DNA from: Enterobacter hormaechei ATCC 49162
GTDB lineage: Bacteria > Pseudomonadota > Gammaproteobacteria > Enterobacterales > Enterobacteriaceae
Direction of reading: 5' to 3'
Length of the DNA stretch: 64,000 nt
NCBI RefSeq assembly: GCF_001875655.1
Contig: NZ_MKEQ01000001.1
Coordinates: 1,798,001 to 1,862,000 of the forward strand
Both the position numbers and the translations under genes were made by a program. The notes beneath the pieces were generated by a model. The model made no database searches, had not been told where the DNA came from, and saw only the letters and a list, made by a program, of their open reading frames with translations. How positions within the stretch are numbered: position 1 is the first letter of the stretch; each line of letters opens with the position of its first letter. Shown here piece by piece: positions 27,259-40,240 of this stretch.

Positions 27259-28230
27259 TTACGGCAGAATAGACGGCTGATCCGCCCCTTCTTTTTCGAC
27301 CTTCTGCTGGAGCAGGTGCTCGCGCTTCATGCCCAGTTTCAGTGCCAGCGCGGACGCGACGTAGATAGACGACGCCGTACCGATGGAGACACCAATCAGC
27401 ATGGTCAGCGAGAAGCCTTCCAGCACCGGACCACCGAACAGGAACAGCATCAGGATCACCATCAGGGTGGTGCCGGAGGTGATCAACGTACGGTGCAGCG
27501 TCTGGGTCAACGACACGTTAAAGATTTCGTACGGCGTACCGCGACGGATCTTACGGAAGTTTTCACGAATACGGTCAGATACCACGATACTGTCGTTCAG
27601 TGAGTAACCGATAACGGACATCAGGGATGCCACGATGGTCAGGTCAATCTCAATGTGGAACAGAGACAGTATGCCCATGGTGATCACCACGTCGTGCGCC
27701 AGGGCGATAACCACACCGGCCGCCAGTCGCCACTCGAAGCGGAAACCGACGTACACCAGGATGGAGATCAGCGCTACCAGCAGCGCCATCGCACCGGTCT
27801 GCGCAAGGTCTGCACCGACGCTCGGGCCGACAAACTCAATACGCTTAACCGTTGCATCCTGGCTGGTCGTTTCGTTAATCACCTGAACGACCTTACTGCC
27901 CAGCTCCTGGCTGCCATTGGCATCGTGCACCGGCGGCATACGCACCATGATGTCGCGGCTGCTGCCGAAGTTCTGCAACAGCGGCTCTTCAAAGCCCGCT
28001 TTTTGCAGCGATTCACGCATCTGGTCCATATCGACCGGTTTTTCCAGGGTAATTTCGATCACCGTACCACCGGTGAAATCCAGACCCCAGTTAAAGCCTT
28101 TCACGCCCATAACGGCGATGGACAAGATCAGCAGTAACCCTGAAATGCCGAAGGCCCAGTAGTCCCAGCGCATAAAGTCCCAGACTTTACGGCCGTGGTT
28201 CAATTGTTCAACAGTATATTCCTGTGCCAC
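27259..28230 (-). CDS. secF: Protein translocase subunit SecF
   Basis: Inner-membrane RND-type subunit that with SecD and YajC uses the proton-motive force to help SecYEG complete protein export. 323 residues, six predicted helices with one large periplasmic loop after TM1 ([18 protein letters not shown]). The conserved segments [38 protein letters not shown] and [15 protein letters not shown] are present. 10 bases after secD. Confidence 0.97.
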   Translation of the reverse strand: MAQEYTVEQLNHGRKVWDFMRWDYWAFGISGLLLILSIAVMGVKGFNWGLDFTGGTVIEITLEKPVDMDQMRESLQKAGFEEPLLQNFGSSRDIMVRMPPVHDANGSQELGSKVVQVINETTSQDATVKRIEFVGPSVGADLAQTGAMALLVALISILVYVGFRFEWRLAAGVVIALAHDVVITMGILSLFHIEIDLTIVASLMSVIGYSLNDSIVVSDRIRENFRKIRRGTPYEIFNVSLTQTLHRTLITSGTTLMVILMLFLFGGPVLEGFSLTMLIGVSIGTASSIYVASALALKLGMKREHLLQQKVEKEGADQPSILP

Positions 28231-28240
28231 AACGCACTCC

Positions 28241-30088
28241 TCAGATAGACAGCTTTTTGACGCGCTTGCCGCCGTACAGCAGGTTCACGATGGCACGGGT
28301 GCCGACAATAGCGGTAAACATCGACGTTGCGACACCGATACCGGTAGTAATCGCAAAGCCTTTGATCGCGCCAGTACCCACTGCATACAGGATAAGAACC
28401 TTAATCAGTGTTGTTACGTTCGCATCGAAGATGGAGCTGAACGCCCCTTTGTAGCCTTCTTCAATCGCCTGCTGTACAGAGCGACCGTTGCTCAGCTCTT
28501 CTTTGATACGTTCGTTTATCAGTACGTTGGCGTCGACCGCCACCGCAAGGGTTAGAACGATACCCGCGATACCTGGCATGGTTAGCGTCGCCCCCGGCAG
28601 CAGGGACATAATACCGATGATCAGCACCAGGTTGGCAATCAGCGCGGAGGTCGCAATCAGACCAAACTTCTTATAGAAGAAGATCATGAAGATGATGGAC
28701 ACCGCCAGACCGGCCAGACACGCTTCCAGACCCTGTTTGATGTTCTGCATACCCAGGGTTGGGCCGATGGTACGTTCTTCAACAATCTGAATTGGCGCAA
28801 TCAGCGCACCGGCACGCAGCAGCAGAGAGAGCTGACGCGCTTCGTTCGGGTTGCTGATACCGGTAATACGGAAGCTGTTACCCAGACGAGACTGGATGTT
28901 GGCGATGTTAATCACCTCTTCCTCTTTCACCAGTACCGCACGGCCATTGGCGTCTTTCTTACCGCTGTCTTTGTACTCCACGAACAGGGTCGCCATCGGT
29001 TTACCGATGTTGTCCTTGGTGAAGTTAGACATGATGTTGCCACCTGCGCTATCCAGCGAGATGTTAACCTGCGGCTGGTTGTACTCATCCTGGCTTGAAG
29101 TGGAGTCGGTGATATGGTCACCGGTCAGGATCACGCGTTTGTACAGCACAACCGGCTGGCCTTCGCGGGTTTGTTTCACTTCGGAATCGCCCGGCACACG
29201 GCCTGAGGCCGCAGCAGCCTGATCGACGTTGGAGTTAACCAGACGGAACTCCAGGGTCGCCGTCGCGCCCAGAATCTCTTTCGCACGGGCGGTGTCCTGG
29301 ATACCTGGCAGTTCGACCACGATACGGTCAGCACCCTGACGCTGTACCAGTGGCTCCGCCACGCCCAGCTGGTTTACACGGTTACGCAGAATGTTGATGT
29401 TCTGCTGAACGGCATATTCGCGCGCTTCACTCAGACGCGCGTCGGTCATTACCGCACGCAGCTGGTTGCTGCCCTGAGAGGTGATCACCAGATCGCGGTG
29501 ACGCTGAGACAGATAGGTCACAGCCTGATCGCGTGCCGCGCTGTCGCGGAACGTGATGCTCATGCCGTAGTTATCTTCTTTACGTACGGTGGTGTACGGA
29601 ATGCCCTTATCGCGCAGATCGCTGCGCAGGCTGTCGATATTCTGTTCCTGTAGCTTGCCGAGCGCGGTATCCATATCCACTTCCATCAGGAAATGAACGC
29701 CGCCACGCAGGTCAAGACCCAGTTTCATTGGCTCTGCATTCAGCGCAGCCAGCCAGCGTGGGGTTGCAGGAGCAAGGTTAAGCGCCACGACATATTTATC
29801 ACCCAGCACGCCCATCAGCGCTTCACGTGCGCGGAGCTGCGTGTCGGTGGTGTCGAAGCGAGCAAGAATTGCGCCCTCTTCCAGTGCCACAGACTTAGCG
29901 GTAATTTTTTCTTCTTGTAACGTTTTCTGGACCTGGATCAGCGTTTGCTCACTGGCGGCGACACCGCGCGCGCCAGTGATTTGAACGGCCGGATCCTCAC
30001 CATACAGGTTGGGAAGCGCGTACAGCAGGCCGACGATAATCACGACGACCAGCATGATGTACTTCCACAAAGGATAACGGTTTAACAC
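28241..30088 (-). CDS. secD: Protein translocase subunit SecD
   Basis: Inner-membrane partner of SecF, 615 residues as in E. coli. TM1 ([20 protein letters not shown]) precedes a large periplasmic P1 domain; the [14 protein letters not shown] motif is at ~120, and TM4-6 carry [18 protein letters not shown] with the proton-relay Asp. Gene order yajC-secD-secF is conserved and spacing is short. Confidence 0.97.
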   Translation of the reverse strand: MLNRYPLWKYIMLVVVIIVGLLYALPNLYGEDPAVQITGARGVAASEQTLIQVQKTLQEEKITAKSVALEEGAILARFDTTDTQLRAREALMGVLGDKYVVALNLAPATPRWLAALNAEPMKLGLDLRGGVHFLMEVDMDTALGKLQEQNIDSLRSDLRDKGIPYTTVRKEDNYGMSITFRDSAARDQAVTYLSQRHRDLVITSQGSNQLRAVMTDARLSEAREYAVQQNINILRNRVNQLGVAEPLVQRQGADRIVVELPGIQDTARAKEILGATATLEFRLVNSNVDQAAAASGRVPGDSEVKQTREGQPVVLYKRVILTGDHITDSTSSQDEYNQPQVNISLDSAGGNIMSNFTKDNIGKPMATLFVEYKDSGKKDANGRAVLVKEEEVINIANIQSRLGNSFRITGISNPNEARQLSLLLRAGALIAPIQIVEERTIGPTLGMQNIKQGLEACLAGLAVSIIFMIFFYKKFGLIATSALIANLVLIIGIMSLLPGATLTMPGIAGIVLTLAVAVDANVLINERIKEELSNGRSVQQAIEEGYKGAFSSIFDANVTTLIKVLILYAVGTGAIKGFAITTGIGVATSMFTAIVGTRAIVNLLYGGKRVKKLSI

Positions 30089-30115
30089 GGCAGTTCCCTT
30101 TGGGAAAAGTTGGGA

Positions 30116-30448
30116 TTACAGCGCCTTCATGGTGCCTTTCGGCAGAACGGCAGCTACGAAGTCACGTTTGATAACCACTTCAGTGGTGTCGTTGAGGGCG
30201 ATAGCAATGTAGCCGTTTTCCGCTACTTTGGTTACGCGACCCACCAGGCCACCATTGGTCAGGACTTCATCGCCTTTCGCGATGGAGTTCATCAGGTTTT
30301 TGTGCTCTTTAGTACGCTTCTGCTGTGGACGCAGGATCATGAAGTAGAAGATCAGACCGAACACAACCAGCATCAGAATCAGAGACATCGGGCTGCCCTG
30401 CGCTGGTGCACCCGTTGCTGCTACCGCATCAGAAATAAAAAAGCTCAT
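30116..30448 (-). CDS. yajC: Sec translocon accessory protein YajC
   Basis: Small inner-membrane protein of 110 residues that associates with SecDF. One membrane segment (SPMSLILMLVVFGLIFYFMI, ~20-39) followed by a basic PQQKRTKEHKNLMNS region and a small soluble domain (GDEVLTNGGLVGRV). Lies between tgt and secD in the usual operon. Confidence 0.96.
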   Translation of the reverse strand: MSFFISDAVAATGAPAQGSPMSLILMLVVFGLIFYFMILRPQQKRTKEHKNLMNSIAKGDEVLTNGGLVGRVTKVAENGYIAIALNDTTEVVIKRDFVAAVLPKGTMKAL

Positions 30449-30470
30449 TCAAATTCCCTCATTATTAAAA

Positions 30471-32722
<2,252 letters not shown>

Positions 32723-32814
32723 GACGTATACTCGTGACTTAAAAACAGGCGGCATAGTCTAGTGCTCACACCCTTTTGCTGCAACAACTAGCCGCTTCTG
32801 GACAAATAAAACGC

Positions 32815-33396
32815 ATGAATTTTCTCGCTCACCTGCATCTCGCTCATCTCGCGGACAGCTCCCTTTCCGGCAATTTGCTGGCCGATTTTGTGCGCGGTAA
32901 CCCCGCGGAGGACTATTCCCAGGAGGTTGTCGACGGGATTTTTATGCACCGCCGCATCGATGTGCTGACCGATAATCTGCCGGAAGTGACGGAAGCCAAA
33001 GCCTGGTTCCGCCCCGAAACGCGACGCGTGGCGCCGATCACGCTCGACGTCATGTGGGATCACTTCCTGTCGCGCCACTGGTTACAGTTGTCGCCTGACA
33101 TGTCGCTGCCTGAGTTTGTGCGCTACGCCCACGCGCAGGTGTCGATCATTTTGCCGGACTCCCCGCCGCGCTTTGTGAATCTGAATAACTATCTGTGGTC
33201 TGAACGCTGGCTGGAGCGATACCACGAGATGGATTTCATTCAGAACGTGCTGAACGGCATGGCGAGCCGTCGCCCGCGGCTGGACGCGCTGCGCGACTCA
33301 TGGCATGACCTGGATGAACATTACGATGCGCTGGAAACCCGCTTCTGGCAGTTCTATCCGCGTATGATGGCGCAGGCAAAAAACAAAGAACTGTGA
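32815..33396 (+). CDS. acpH: Acyl carrier protein phosphodiesterase
   Basis: Hydrolase that removes the 4'-phosphopantetheine group from acyl carrier protein, countering AcpS. 193 residues as in E. coli. Begins [20 protein letters not shown] with HD-like metal residues including GNLLADF and [14 protein letters not shown] start at 32815; a frame from 32776 adds 13 residues. Divergent from queA and followed by the peroxiredoxin gene. Confidence 0.93.
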   Translation: MNFLAHLHLAHLADSSLSGNLLADFVRGNPAEDYSQEVVDGIFMHRRIDVLTDNLPEVTEAKAWFRPETRRVAPITLDVMWDHFLSRHWLQLSPDMSLPEFVRYAHAQVSIILPDSPPRFVNLNNYLWSERWLERYHEMDFIQNVLNGMASRRPRLDALRDSWHDLDEHYDALETRFWQFYPRMMAQAKNKEL

Positions 33397-33523
33397 AGTC
33401 GGTTCGATTGATAGGTAAAAGCTGGTGGAACGATTGTTACCACCTCTTTGTCTTATTCCCGTACTGCCTCTATACTGGCCCGCGTTGCGTTCTAAATAAC
33501 CTTAGTATCTACAGGAGAATCAT

Positions 33524-34126
33524 ATGGTTCTGGTAACTCGTCCGGCTCCGGATTTTACAGCTGCCGCCGTTCTGGGCAACGGTGAAATCGTTGAAAACTT
33601 CAACTTCAAACAGCACACCAACGGTAAAGCGACCGTTCTGTTCTTCTGGCCAATGGACTTCACTTTCGTTTGCCCGTCTGAGCTGATCGCGTTCGACAAA
33701 CGTTACGAAGAATTCCAGAAGCGTGGCGTGGAAGTGGTTGGCGTCTCCTTCGACTCTGAATTTGTACACAACGCATGGCGTAACACCCCTGTCGAAAACG
33801 GCGGCATCGGTGCGGTGAAATACGCGATGGTTGCGGACATCAAACGCGAAATCCAGCAGGCTTACGGTATCGAACATCCGGACGCTGGCGTTGCACTGCG
33901 TGGCTCTTTCCTGATCGACGCAAACGGCATCGTTCGTCACCAGGTTGTGAACGATCTGCCGCTGGGTCGTAACATCGACGAAATGCTGCGCATGGTTGAC
34001 GCGCTCCAGTTCCACGAAGAGCACGGTGAAGTGTGCCCGGCTCAGTGGGAAAAAGGTAAAGAAGGTATGGCTGCTTCTCCAGACGGCGTAGCTAAATACC
34101 TGTCTGAGAACGTATCCAGCCTGTAA
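33524..34126 (+). CDS. Typical 2-Cys peroxiredoxin (AhpC/TSA family, Prx C type)
   Basis: Thiol peroxidase reducing hydrogen peroxide and organic hydroperoxides in the cytoplasm. 200 residues with peroxidatic C50 in DFTFVCPSE and resolving C171 in EVCPAQW, plus the structural GVEVVGVSFDS and R(T/N)PVENG region. AGGAGA lies before the ATG. It is not the AhpC of the ahpCF operon; Salmonella has a similar gene (tsaA) beside acpH, absent from E. coli K-12 as I recall. A strong terminator follows. Confidence 0.92.
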   Translation: MVLVTRPAPDFTAAAVLGNGEIVENFNFKQHTNGKATVLFFWPMDFTFVCPSELIAFDKRYEEFQKRGVEVVGVSFDSEFVHNAWRNTPVENGGIGAVKYAMVADIKREIQQAYGIEHPDAGVALRGSFLIDANGIVRHQVVNDLPLGRNIDEMLRMVDALQFHEEHGEVCPAQWEKGKEGMAASPDGVAKYLSENVSSL

Positions 34127-34141
34127 CCGGCACGGTTTACG

Positions 34142-34170
34142 AAAAAACCCGCGAATACGCGGGTTTTTTT
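34142..34170 (+). terminator. Intrinsic terminator after peroxiredoxin gene
   Basis: AAAAAACCCGCG, loop AATA, CGCGGGTTTTTTT: perfect stem with A-run and T-run, 15 bases after the stop. It can also serve the convergent DUF3999 gene. Confidence 0.92.
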
Positions 34171-34182
34171 ATGCCTGATGCT

Positions 34183-35562
34183 TTATGCCGCACCGTCTTT
34201 TTTTACCTCGCGCCAGATGCGCCACGCCATACCCGCAAGCACCATCACCCCTGCGATCAGTACGCCCCAGACCATCAGCGTTTTCAGCCTGCTTTCCTGC
34301 TCTGCCGCAGACATCGCGGTTAAACGCGCCTCGCCACCCAACGGGACAGGTTCCAGCGTATCGGCCACCGGCAGGGCTGCCAGATCGTAGGTTTTACGTA
34401 GCCCGGCCGGGATCAGCATATCCGTCTCCACGCTCGCCGGTTTCGCAGCCCCGTTCCCCCACGCAAGCAGGTACGGCCCCTTCCCTTGCGCATTGAACAC
34501 CAGATCATAGCGCACCCGTTGCCCGATCACGCCCGGCAGGTTCTCGGGCAGACGCGCATTGAGGGTCTTAATTTTTACCGCCTCGACCAGCCCGCCCGAG
34601 AGCGGAACAGGTTCAGACGTTTTACCGCCGAGCTGGTAGATCACCTCTTTTTTCAGCGTGTGCCACCGATCTTTGTCTGCCCCCCGCCATGCTATTTCTG
34701 CCGGGAGAACACCCTCGCCATTCAGCATGAAGCCGATCGCACTCAAAGGCTGCGGACGCGTCCAGCGCCACACGGCTTCGCTTTCGGATAACCGTTCTCC
34801 CTCTCCCGCCAGGCTAATGTGTTCCGATTCCGGCTGCGCTGGGATGTTAATCGCGTTGACGCCGGTTAACGTCAGGGCAGAACGCCCCGTGTTCAGCACT
34901 AAAAGCAGATAACGATTCGCCTCAGGGGATAACACCAGATCGGTATCGATGCGATCGAGCTTCAGGCGATCCTGTCCGCTCACCACATCCAGCAGCGGCA
35001 TCTCTTCACGCAGGGTATACCAGTTTTTCAGATCCTCGCTGTAATAGACCGAGGCCGTCCCCTGCCACGAGCCATCCGGCGTGTCCCAGTTTAACTGGAG
35101 CTGAGAGAGCGGAACCTCCGTCGCGTTTTCCGGCAGGGTCAGCAGATAGTGCTGCCCGGAAGGCGCCGCGTGCTGCCCTTCCAGCACAATTTCCACGCCG
35201 TTTCTGGCCCGTAGCATGATTTTATCGCCACTCCCCTCTTCCCCGCCCGGCGAGACGTTAAGCGCAAAGAGGCGCAGCGCCGTGGTGGTCGGTGCCGACT
35301 GTGGGCGCGTCGTAGTAATCAGGCTGAACGGTACCGGCTCGCCCGACTGATTAAACACGCGGACGTCTCGCAGATCGGGCGATGTGCTCTGCTGATAAAC
35401 CGCCAGCGGCAGCATGACCCGATACCACGGCGAAGAGGCAGAAGTATCAAGGGACAGGCCGTAGGCATAATCACGTGGGGATTCCGCTGGCGCGCCTTCG
35501 CTGAATGCCGGACCAGCCAGAGCCAGCAGCGCTGAACAACAAACCGCTTTCATCCATTTCAT
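34183..35562 (-). CDS. DUF3999 exported/membrane-anchored protein
   Basis: 459 residues. A signal peptide (MKWMKAVCCSALLALAGPAF, residues 1-21) is followed by a large beta-rich periplasmic part and a single C-terminal membrane helix (LMVWGVLIAGVMVLAGMAWR) with a short cytosolic tail. Matches the DUF3999 family by my recollection; no biochemical role is known to me. Its start overlaps the stop of the DUF2339 gene by four bases (ATGA), so both are translationally coupled and probably act together in the inner membrane. Confidence 0.8.
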   Translation of the reverse strand: MKWMKAVCCSALLALAGPAFSEGAPAESPRDYAYGLSLDTSASSPWYRVMLPLAVYQQSTSPDLRDVRVFNQSGEPVPFSLITTTRPQSAPTTTALRLFALNVSPGGEEGSGDKIMLRARNGVEIVLEGQHAAPSGQHYLLTLPENATEVPLSQLQLNWDTPDGSWQGTASVYYSEDLKNWYTLREEMPLLDVVSGQDRLKLDRIDTDLVLSPEANRYLLLVLNTGRSALTLTGVNAINIPAQPESEHISLAGEGERLSESEAVWRWTRPQPLSAIGFMLNGEGVLPAEIAWRGADKDRWHTLKKEVIYQLGGKTSEPVPLSGGLVEAVKIKTLNARLPENLPGVIGQRVRYDLVFNAQGKGPYLLAWGNGAAKPASVETDMLIPAGLRKTYDLAALPVADTLEPVPLGGEARLTAMSAAEQESRLKTLMVWGVLIAGVMVLAGMAWRIWREVKKDGAA

Positions 35563-38168
35563 TTTTCTTCTCCTGCCTTAGGCGGTAGCGGCGAGAAATA
35601 GCCCACAATCAGCACCAGGATCGCCACGCCAATAAACGCGACGGCGCGCGCCAGGCCACCACCGCCCGCACTGTCCACCAGCATCAGTTTAAGCATCACC
35701 ACGCCCAGCAGCACCGCACCGCCAAGCCACTCCTGGCGAGAGGCCCGACGGGTGGCGCGGATCATGACCACCAGCGCGCAGAACATCCAGAACAGGGCAA
35801 AGGTGGTCTGGATAAGCCGGGAATGCCACAACGACTCCATATTCCAGGCCACCTCACCGTACCACGCCAGCGCGCGAAGCAGCGCGCCGTTAAGCCACCA
35901 GAAGCCAAACGCCATCAGCACAACGGCGGGCCACGGGCGGGATTGCGCAAGCGATGCCGGGTAGTAGCGATCCACAGCCCGATAAAAGACCACCAGCCCC
36001 AGCAGCGCAAACGCCGCCCCTTCCTCAAGCGGGTTCACCAGCGGCAGCCAGGTCTGCCGGTAGACCACCCCGTCCTGGAAATTGGTCACCACCAGCAATA
36101 CCATGAGTGCCACCACCACAGGGATCATGGCAAGGCAGGCATAGAGGGCTGGCCATGCCCGGAACGGCCACACGCGTCGGCGTACTGCCGCGGAGAGCGC
36201 CATAATCACTCCGCTGCCGACAGCCATCGCAATGCCGCTTCCCCAGGCCGCCATGCCCCATGGCAGAGATCGGGCAAACCAGTAAAGCTCGGCGGCCAGG
36301 GCGAGTAAAATCATCCACACCAGCGACAGGTGCAGCCCCATTGAGGTGCGCGCCAGAAGTTTATCTTCGTCGCGCCGCAGGAGCATCAGGGCGGCAGGCA
36401 GCGCAATACCCCAGGCCAGATTTGCCCAACCGGCCGCCAGGATCTGCTGTTGCCAGACCTGATACAGCACCATCAGCAGCATCACCGGCCACAGCAGCCA
36501 TTTGCTGGCATCCAGCTCCCGCCATGCCAGACGAGCGGCAGCCTGCCGCCAGCCCCAGGCCGACGCCGCCGTCAGGGCCAGCACACCTGCCAGAACCGAT
36601 AACTCCTGCTTCACGATCAGCTGCGACGCACCCAGCAGCGCCACTAACCAGAACAGCAGCCCACCGGCCAGCAATACCCAGCTGCCCGGCAGCGCAATTT
36701 TCCGCCACAGCCAGGCCGCAGCCAGCCAGCAAAGACTAAGCACCGCGAAAATAAGCAGCAGGCTAAGCGAGGTGACGCCGTCCATCTGCGCCCATATCGC
36801 GCTGCCGAGCGCCAGCACCAGCAGCGCCGTCCCGCTATAGCTCATGCGCCGCTGCTGCTGTTGTACGCCCAGCCAGAGGATCCCCAGCCCTTCCAGCGCC
36901 CAGGCCATCGCCGTCCAGCGCGCCGAAAGCGCCAGCGGAATGGCAAGCGTGGCAAACCCGCCGCCGATCGCCAGCGCCGCCATAACCAGTGGTCGTCCGA
37001 TGGAGGGATAGCGTCGTAGCGCGAGGAACGCCAGTGAGAGATAAAACGCACCATAGCCCAGCGCGCCGATCGCCGGGCCGTACGTCCAGTGTGACGTCAT
37101 GCCGTACTGCATCCCAAACCCCACCAGCGGCGGGGCAAACAGCAGTACGCCATCAATAATCTGTTTGCCTTTTTCCTGCGCCCGCAGCGACAGCGCTACG
37201 CTAAACACGCCAAAAATAAGCGTATTGGCGATCAGGAACAGCTGACAGATAACATAGTCTTCCGGCTGGTAGTCGCTCAGCCCCCACACCCCGCCAACGC
37301 CGAATGTAAAGAGCAGCCCGAGCAGGTTTAGCTCGCGCCAGTGCTGCCAGATGCTGATAACGAGAATGCCGATGGACAGCAGAAGATAGAAGGAGAACAG
37401 CGCCACAAAGCTACCGCCCCCGGTAGAGAGGAGCAGCGGCGCAAGATACCCGCCGAGGCTCGCCAGCATGGCGAGGCTGAGCGCCTTTTGCAGCACGGCC
37501 AGTCCGACGCTCGCCGCGCAAATCACCACCAGCAGCGCAAATGCCAGCGTCATCGGCAGCATCTGCCACAGCCGGAATGCGCCAAAGACGGTCAGGTAGA
37601 GCACGCCGGTCGCCCCGCCCTGGAGGATCAGCGCGTAAATCCGCTGTCTGTGACGCAGCCGCCATCCAATGACCAGCAGCACCATGGCAAACAGCGCCGT
37701 GGCCGCCAGGCGAAGCTCAAGCGGAAACAGTGAATGCTCAACCGTATAGCGCAGCAGGAAAGAGAGGCCGAGGAAGAGCAGCACAATCCCCAGTTTTGCC
37801 AGCGGATTGCCCTGCATAAACCAGCGCGTCAGCGAGGTCAGGATGCCGCCAAAGGCGGAAGGTCGTTTTGCCGCCTGTACAGGCGCAGGTTCAGCTTCAG
37901 TGACGGGCGGTGCGGGACGCCAGGGATCGACAGGTGCGGTAACGGCCTCGGCCACCGGCGCTGGCTCCTCCAGCGGCGCGGCAGTCTGCACCCGCTCCGG
38001 CGCTTTATCAGCCACACCGCGCAGCTCAAGCGCCTCAATGCGCTGGCGAAGCCGGGCGATCTCCTGCCTCGCCGCCGTGCTTCGGTTAAACCCTATCACC
38101 GCCAGCACGGGTGCCACCACCAACGCAAACACCAGGAACAAACAGCCAAGGATGTAAAGCTCGTCCAT
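35559..38168 (-). CDS. DUF2339 polytopic membrane protein
   Basis: 869 residues, extremely hydrophobic, with roughly two dozen predicted membrane helices. The N-terminal helix (ELYILGCLFLVFALVVAPVL) is followed by a short coiled coil (RQEIARLRQRIEALELRG), a Pro/Ala/Glu-rich linker to ~105, and then continuous helices beginning GNPLAKLGIVLLFLGLSFLL, a hallmark of DUF2339. Function unknown; proposals of cell-envelope roles are not settled. Coupled to the DUF3999 gene by a four-base overlap. This pair is a lineage insertion between acpH and malZ relative to E. coli. Confidence 0.82.
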   Translation of the reverse strand: MDELYILGCLFLVFALVVAPVLAVIGFNRSTAARQEIARLRQRIEALELRGVADKAPERVQTAAPLEEPAPVAEAVTAPVDPWRPAPPVTEAEPAPVQAAKRPSAFGGILTSLTRWFMQGNPLAKLGIVLLFLGLSFLLRYTVEHSLFPLELRLAATALFAMVLLVIGWRLRHRQRIYALILQGGATGVLYLTVFGAFRLWQMLPMTLAFALLVVICAASVGLAVLQKALSLAMLASLGGYLAPLLLSTGGGSFVALFSFYLLLSIGILVISIWQHWRELNLLGLLFTFGVGGVWGLSDYQPEDYVICQLFLIANTLIFGVFSVALSLRAQEKGKQIIDGVLLFAPPLVGFGMQYGMTSHWTYGPAIGALGYGAFYLSLAFLALRRYPSIGRPLVMAALAIGGGFATLAIPLALSARWTAMAWALEGLGILWLGVQQQQRRMSYSGTALLVLALGSAIWAQMDGVTSLSLLLIFAVLSLCWLAAAWLWRKIALPGSWVLLAGGLLFWLVALLGASQLIVKQELSVLAGVLALTAASAWGWRQAAARLAWRELDASKWLLWPVMLLMVLYQVWQQQILAAGWANLAWGIALPAALMLLRRDEDKLLARTSMGLHLSLVWMILLALAAELYWFARSLPWGMAAWGSGIAMAVGSGVIMALSAAVRRRVWPFRAWPALYACLAMIPVVVALMVLLVVTNFQDGVVYRQTWLPLVNPLEEGAAFALLGLVVFYRAVDRYYPASLAQSRPWPAVVLMAFGFWWLNGALLRALAWYGEVAWNMESLWHSRLIQTTFALFWMFCALVVMIRATRRASRQEWLGGAVLLGVVMLKLMLVDSAGGGGLARAVAFIGVAILVLIVGYFSPLPPKAGEEK

Positions 38169-38259
38169 GTTTCCACCTTCACCGTAAACGATCCGTTAAG
38201 ATTGACACAACTCGTTGCATTTGCGCCATCTTAAAAGGTGAAAACCACTCTGCCTGTGC

Positions 38260-40077
38260 TTAGCTGCCGAACCAGACCGCCGCGGAGATCCCTGGAAGCG
38301 ACAGTACGCTTTCCTGGAACGTCGCTTTACCCTCTTTGCTCTTCCACGTTTTACCAGCCAGCAGCGGTGAATCTTCCAGCACCACTTCGCACGCCTCGCC
38401 CCGGTTGATCGCCACCAGCACGCGCTGCTGGTTATAGACGCGGACAAACACCACCACGTTATCGTGGGCGTACATCACCTGACAGCCCCCGTAGCGCAGG
38501 GCCTGGCTCTGCTTGCGCAGCGTCGCCATACGCTGGTACAGGCTGAACAGGTCACGATCCTGCTTTTCAGATCCCCACGGGAAGGTTTTACGGCAGAACG
38601 GATCGTTATTACCGTCCAGCCCCACTTCATCACCATAGTAGATGCAGGGTACGCCCGGCCAGGTAAAGAGCCAGGTCACCGCCAGCGGCAGACGCGCCAC
38701 ATCCTTACCCAGCAACGATTTAAATCGCGCGGTATCGTGGCTGTCGAGCTGGTTAAACATCCGCAGCTGCTGCTGATGCGACAGGCCAGCGCGATAGTTC
38801 TCCATCCACGCCATGCAGGTTTCGGCGTCAATATGCTGCGGATCGTAAGAGATATCGGTGTTAGCGAGGAACCCCCACAGCGGGAAGGTGAAGCCGCGAT
38901 AGTTCATCGCCGCGTCTTCTGCATCAGCCTGCAACCACTGGCGCGCGTCGCCAAAGTGCTCCCCGAACACGAATGCTTCCGACCGGGCCGCTTTCGCCGA
39001 TCGGGTAATGGCGGCGACATGCTGAAGGTTATTCCGCGCCCCGCCTGCTTCACCCAGCATATGCACCACATCCAGCCGCCAGCCGTCCATGTTCCACGGT
39101 GCTTTCAGCCAGTGGCGCACGATGCTGTCATCGCCGCCGTAGATCTCATTCACCAGCGATGGCGACTGGAAATCGAGCTTTGGCAGGCTCGGGTAGCCCA
39201 GCCAGTCCAGCGCGCGGCCATTCTCGTCAAAACTGTACCAGTCGCGCTGCGGCGAATCCGGGTTGTGGCATGCGCCCCCCATCGACTGATTGTGGCGGTC
39301 AAACCACGCGTGAGAATCACCGCTGTGATTGAACACGCCATCAAGTATCAGGCGCATACCCTCTTTTTGCGTGTTGTGCCGCAGCCGCAGCAGCGCCTCG
39401 TCACCGCCAAACTGCTCGTCAACGTGGCGATAATCCTGCGTATCGTATTTATGTACGCTTGGCGCTTTAAACACCGGGTTCAGGTACAGCGCCGTCACGC
39501 CGAGCTTTTTCAGGTACGGCAGCTTTTCGCTAATACCGTCGAGATCGCCGCCGTAAAACGTCGAGCCGCCAGCCTGCGCCGTCACCGGTTCATCCCATTT
39601 TTTCAGGATGATGTCGTGACCGACCGCATGATGGTAATAAACCTTGTCCTGATCGGCGGTGCGCTTTTCACTGCGCGCAAAGCGGTCCGGGAAAATCTGG
39701 TAAAAGACCTGATCGTTAACCCACTGCGGGCCGTTATCCGGGTGATCCACGGCAAACTGCTCCAGCCGGGCCGGAGGAAAACGGCTGAAGCCCTGCGGGG
39801 TAAACCACAGCTGACGGTTGTTCCACAGCAGTTTGAAGCTGTAGCGACGGCGCGGCTGTCCGCTGCACAGGTCGATATTCGCCCGCCACGCCGTGACGCC
39901 CGGCTGCGGCTGGCTGCGCACTTTATGCATTTTCAGCGACGTTTCTTCATTATCCACTTCAGCGCGCAGGGTCACACGTTCAGGCTGGTTGTCCCCTGCC
40001 AGCCAGAGCGTAATCACAAGGTTGTCTTTGTTTTGCTTAACAAATGGAGCAACCGGAAGGTGCCAGGCGTTTAACAT
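38260..40077 (-). CDS. malZ: Maltodextrin glucosidase
   Basis: GH13 enzyme of the cytoplasmic maltodextrin pathway that removes glucose from the reducing end of short maltodextrins. 605 residues. The catalytic nucleophile region GWRLDVVHM, the general-acid region [10 protein letters not shown] and the transition-state Asp/His in [11 protein letters not shown] are present, with an N-terminal beta domain. I start at the ATG at 40077, preceded by AGGGGA; a GTG at 40080 is also in frame. Two tandem MalT-box-like sequences lie upstream, consistent with control by the maltose activator. Confidence 0.95.
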   Translation of the reverse strand: MLNAWHLPVAPFVKQNKDNLVITLWLAGDNQPERVTLRAEVDNEETSLKMHKVRSQPQPGVTAWRANIDLCSGQPRRRYSFKLLWNNRQLWFTPQGFSRFPPARLEQFAVDHPDNGPQWVNDQVFYQIFPDRFARSEKRTADQDKVYYHHAVGHDIILKKWDEPVTAQAGGSTFYGGDLDGISEKLPYLKKLGVTALYLNPVFKAPSVHKYDTQDYRHVDEQFGGDEALLRLRHNTQKEGMRLILDGVFNHSGDSHAWFDRHNQSMGGACHNPDSPQRDWYSFDENGRALDWLGYPSLPKLDFQSPSLVNEIYGGDDSIVRHWLKAPWNMDGWRLDVVHMLGEAGGARNNLQHVAAITRSAKAARSEAFVFGEHFGDARQWLQADAEDAAMNYRGFTFPLWGFLANTDISYDPQHIDAETCMAWMENYRAGLSHQQQLRMFNQLDSHDTARFKSLLGKDVARLPLAVTWLFTWPGVPCIYYGDEVGLDGNNDPFCRKTFPWGSEKQDRDLFSLYQRMATLRKQSQALRYGGCQVMYAHDNVVVFVRVYNQQRVLVAINRGEACEVVLEDSPLLAGKTWKSKEGKATFQESVLSLPGISAAVWFGS

Positions 40078-40155
40078 CACGAATCCCCTTTGATGAAATT
40101 GACGTCACCTTGCCACAGGGTGATTAAAGATAGCTCATCGTGTTCGGGATTATTG

Positions 40156-40175
40156 GGGGAGGAGAACGGAGGAGG
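40156..40175. promoter_or_regulatory. Candidate tandem MalT boxes upstream of malZ
   Basis: GGGGAGGAGA (40156-40165) agrees with the MalT core GGGGA(T/G)GAGG at nine of ten positions, and the next ten bases ACGGAGGAGG (40166-40175) at eight. They lie 80-100 bases before the malZ start, in opposite orientation to the gene. Purine-rich sequence makes chance matches easier, so this is moderate evidence. Confidence 0.5.
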
Positions 40176-40202
40176 AGATTTTTTCCAGGGCAAAAGGGAG
40201 TA

Positions 40203-40231
40203 TAGGCCGGGTAAGCGCAGCGCCACCCGGC
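40203..40231. repeat. REP element between malZ and proY
   Basis: TAGGCCGGGTAAGCGCAGCG then CCACCCGGC, one REP unit of the type found downstream of several genes in this window; it lies ten bases after the proY stop. Confidence 0.85.
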
Positions 40232-40240
40232 ATTTTTACC

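Noticed and set aside
38464..40074. 536-residue plus-strand open frame
   Set aside because: Complete overlap with malZ on the other strand; rich in Arg/His/Val as expected for antisense translation and with no domain I recognise.
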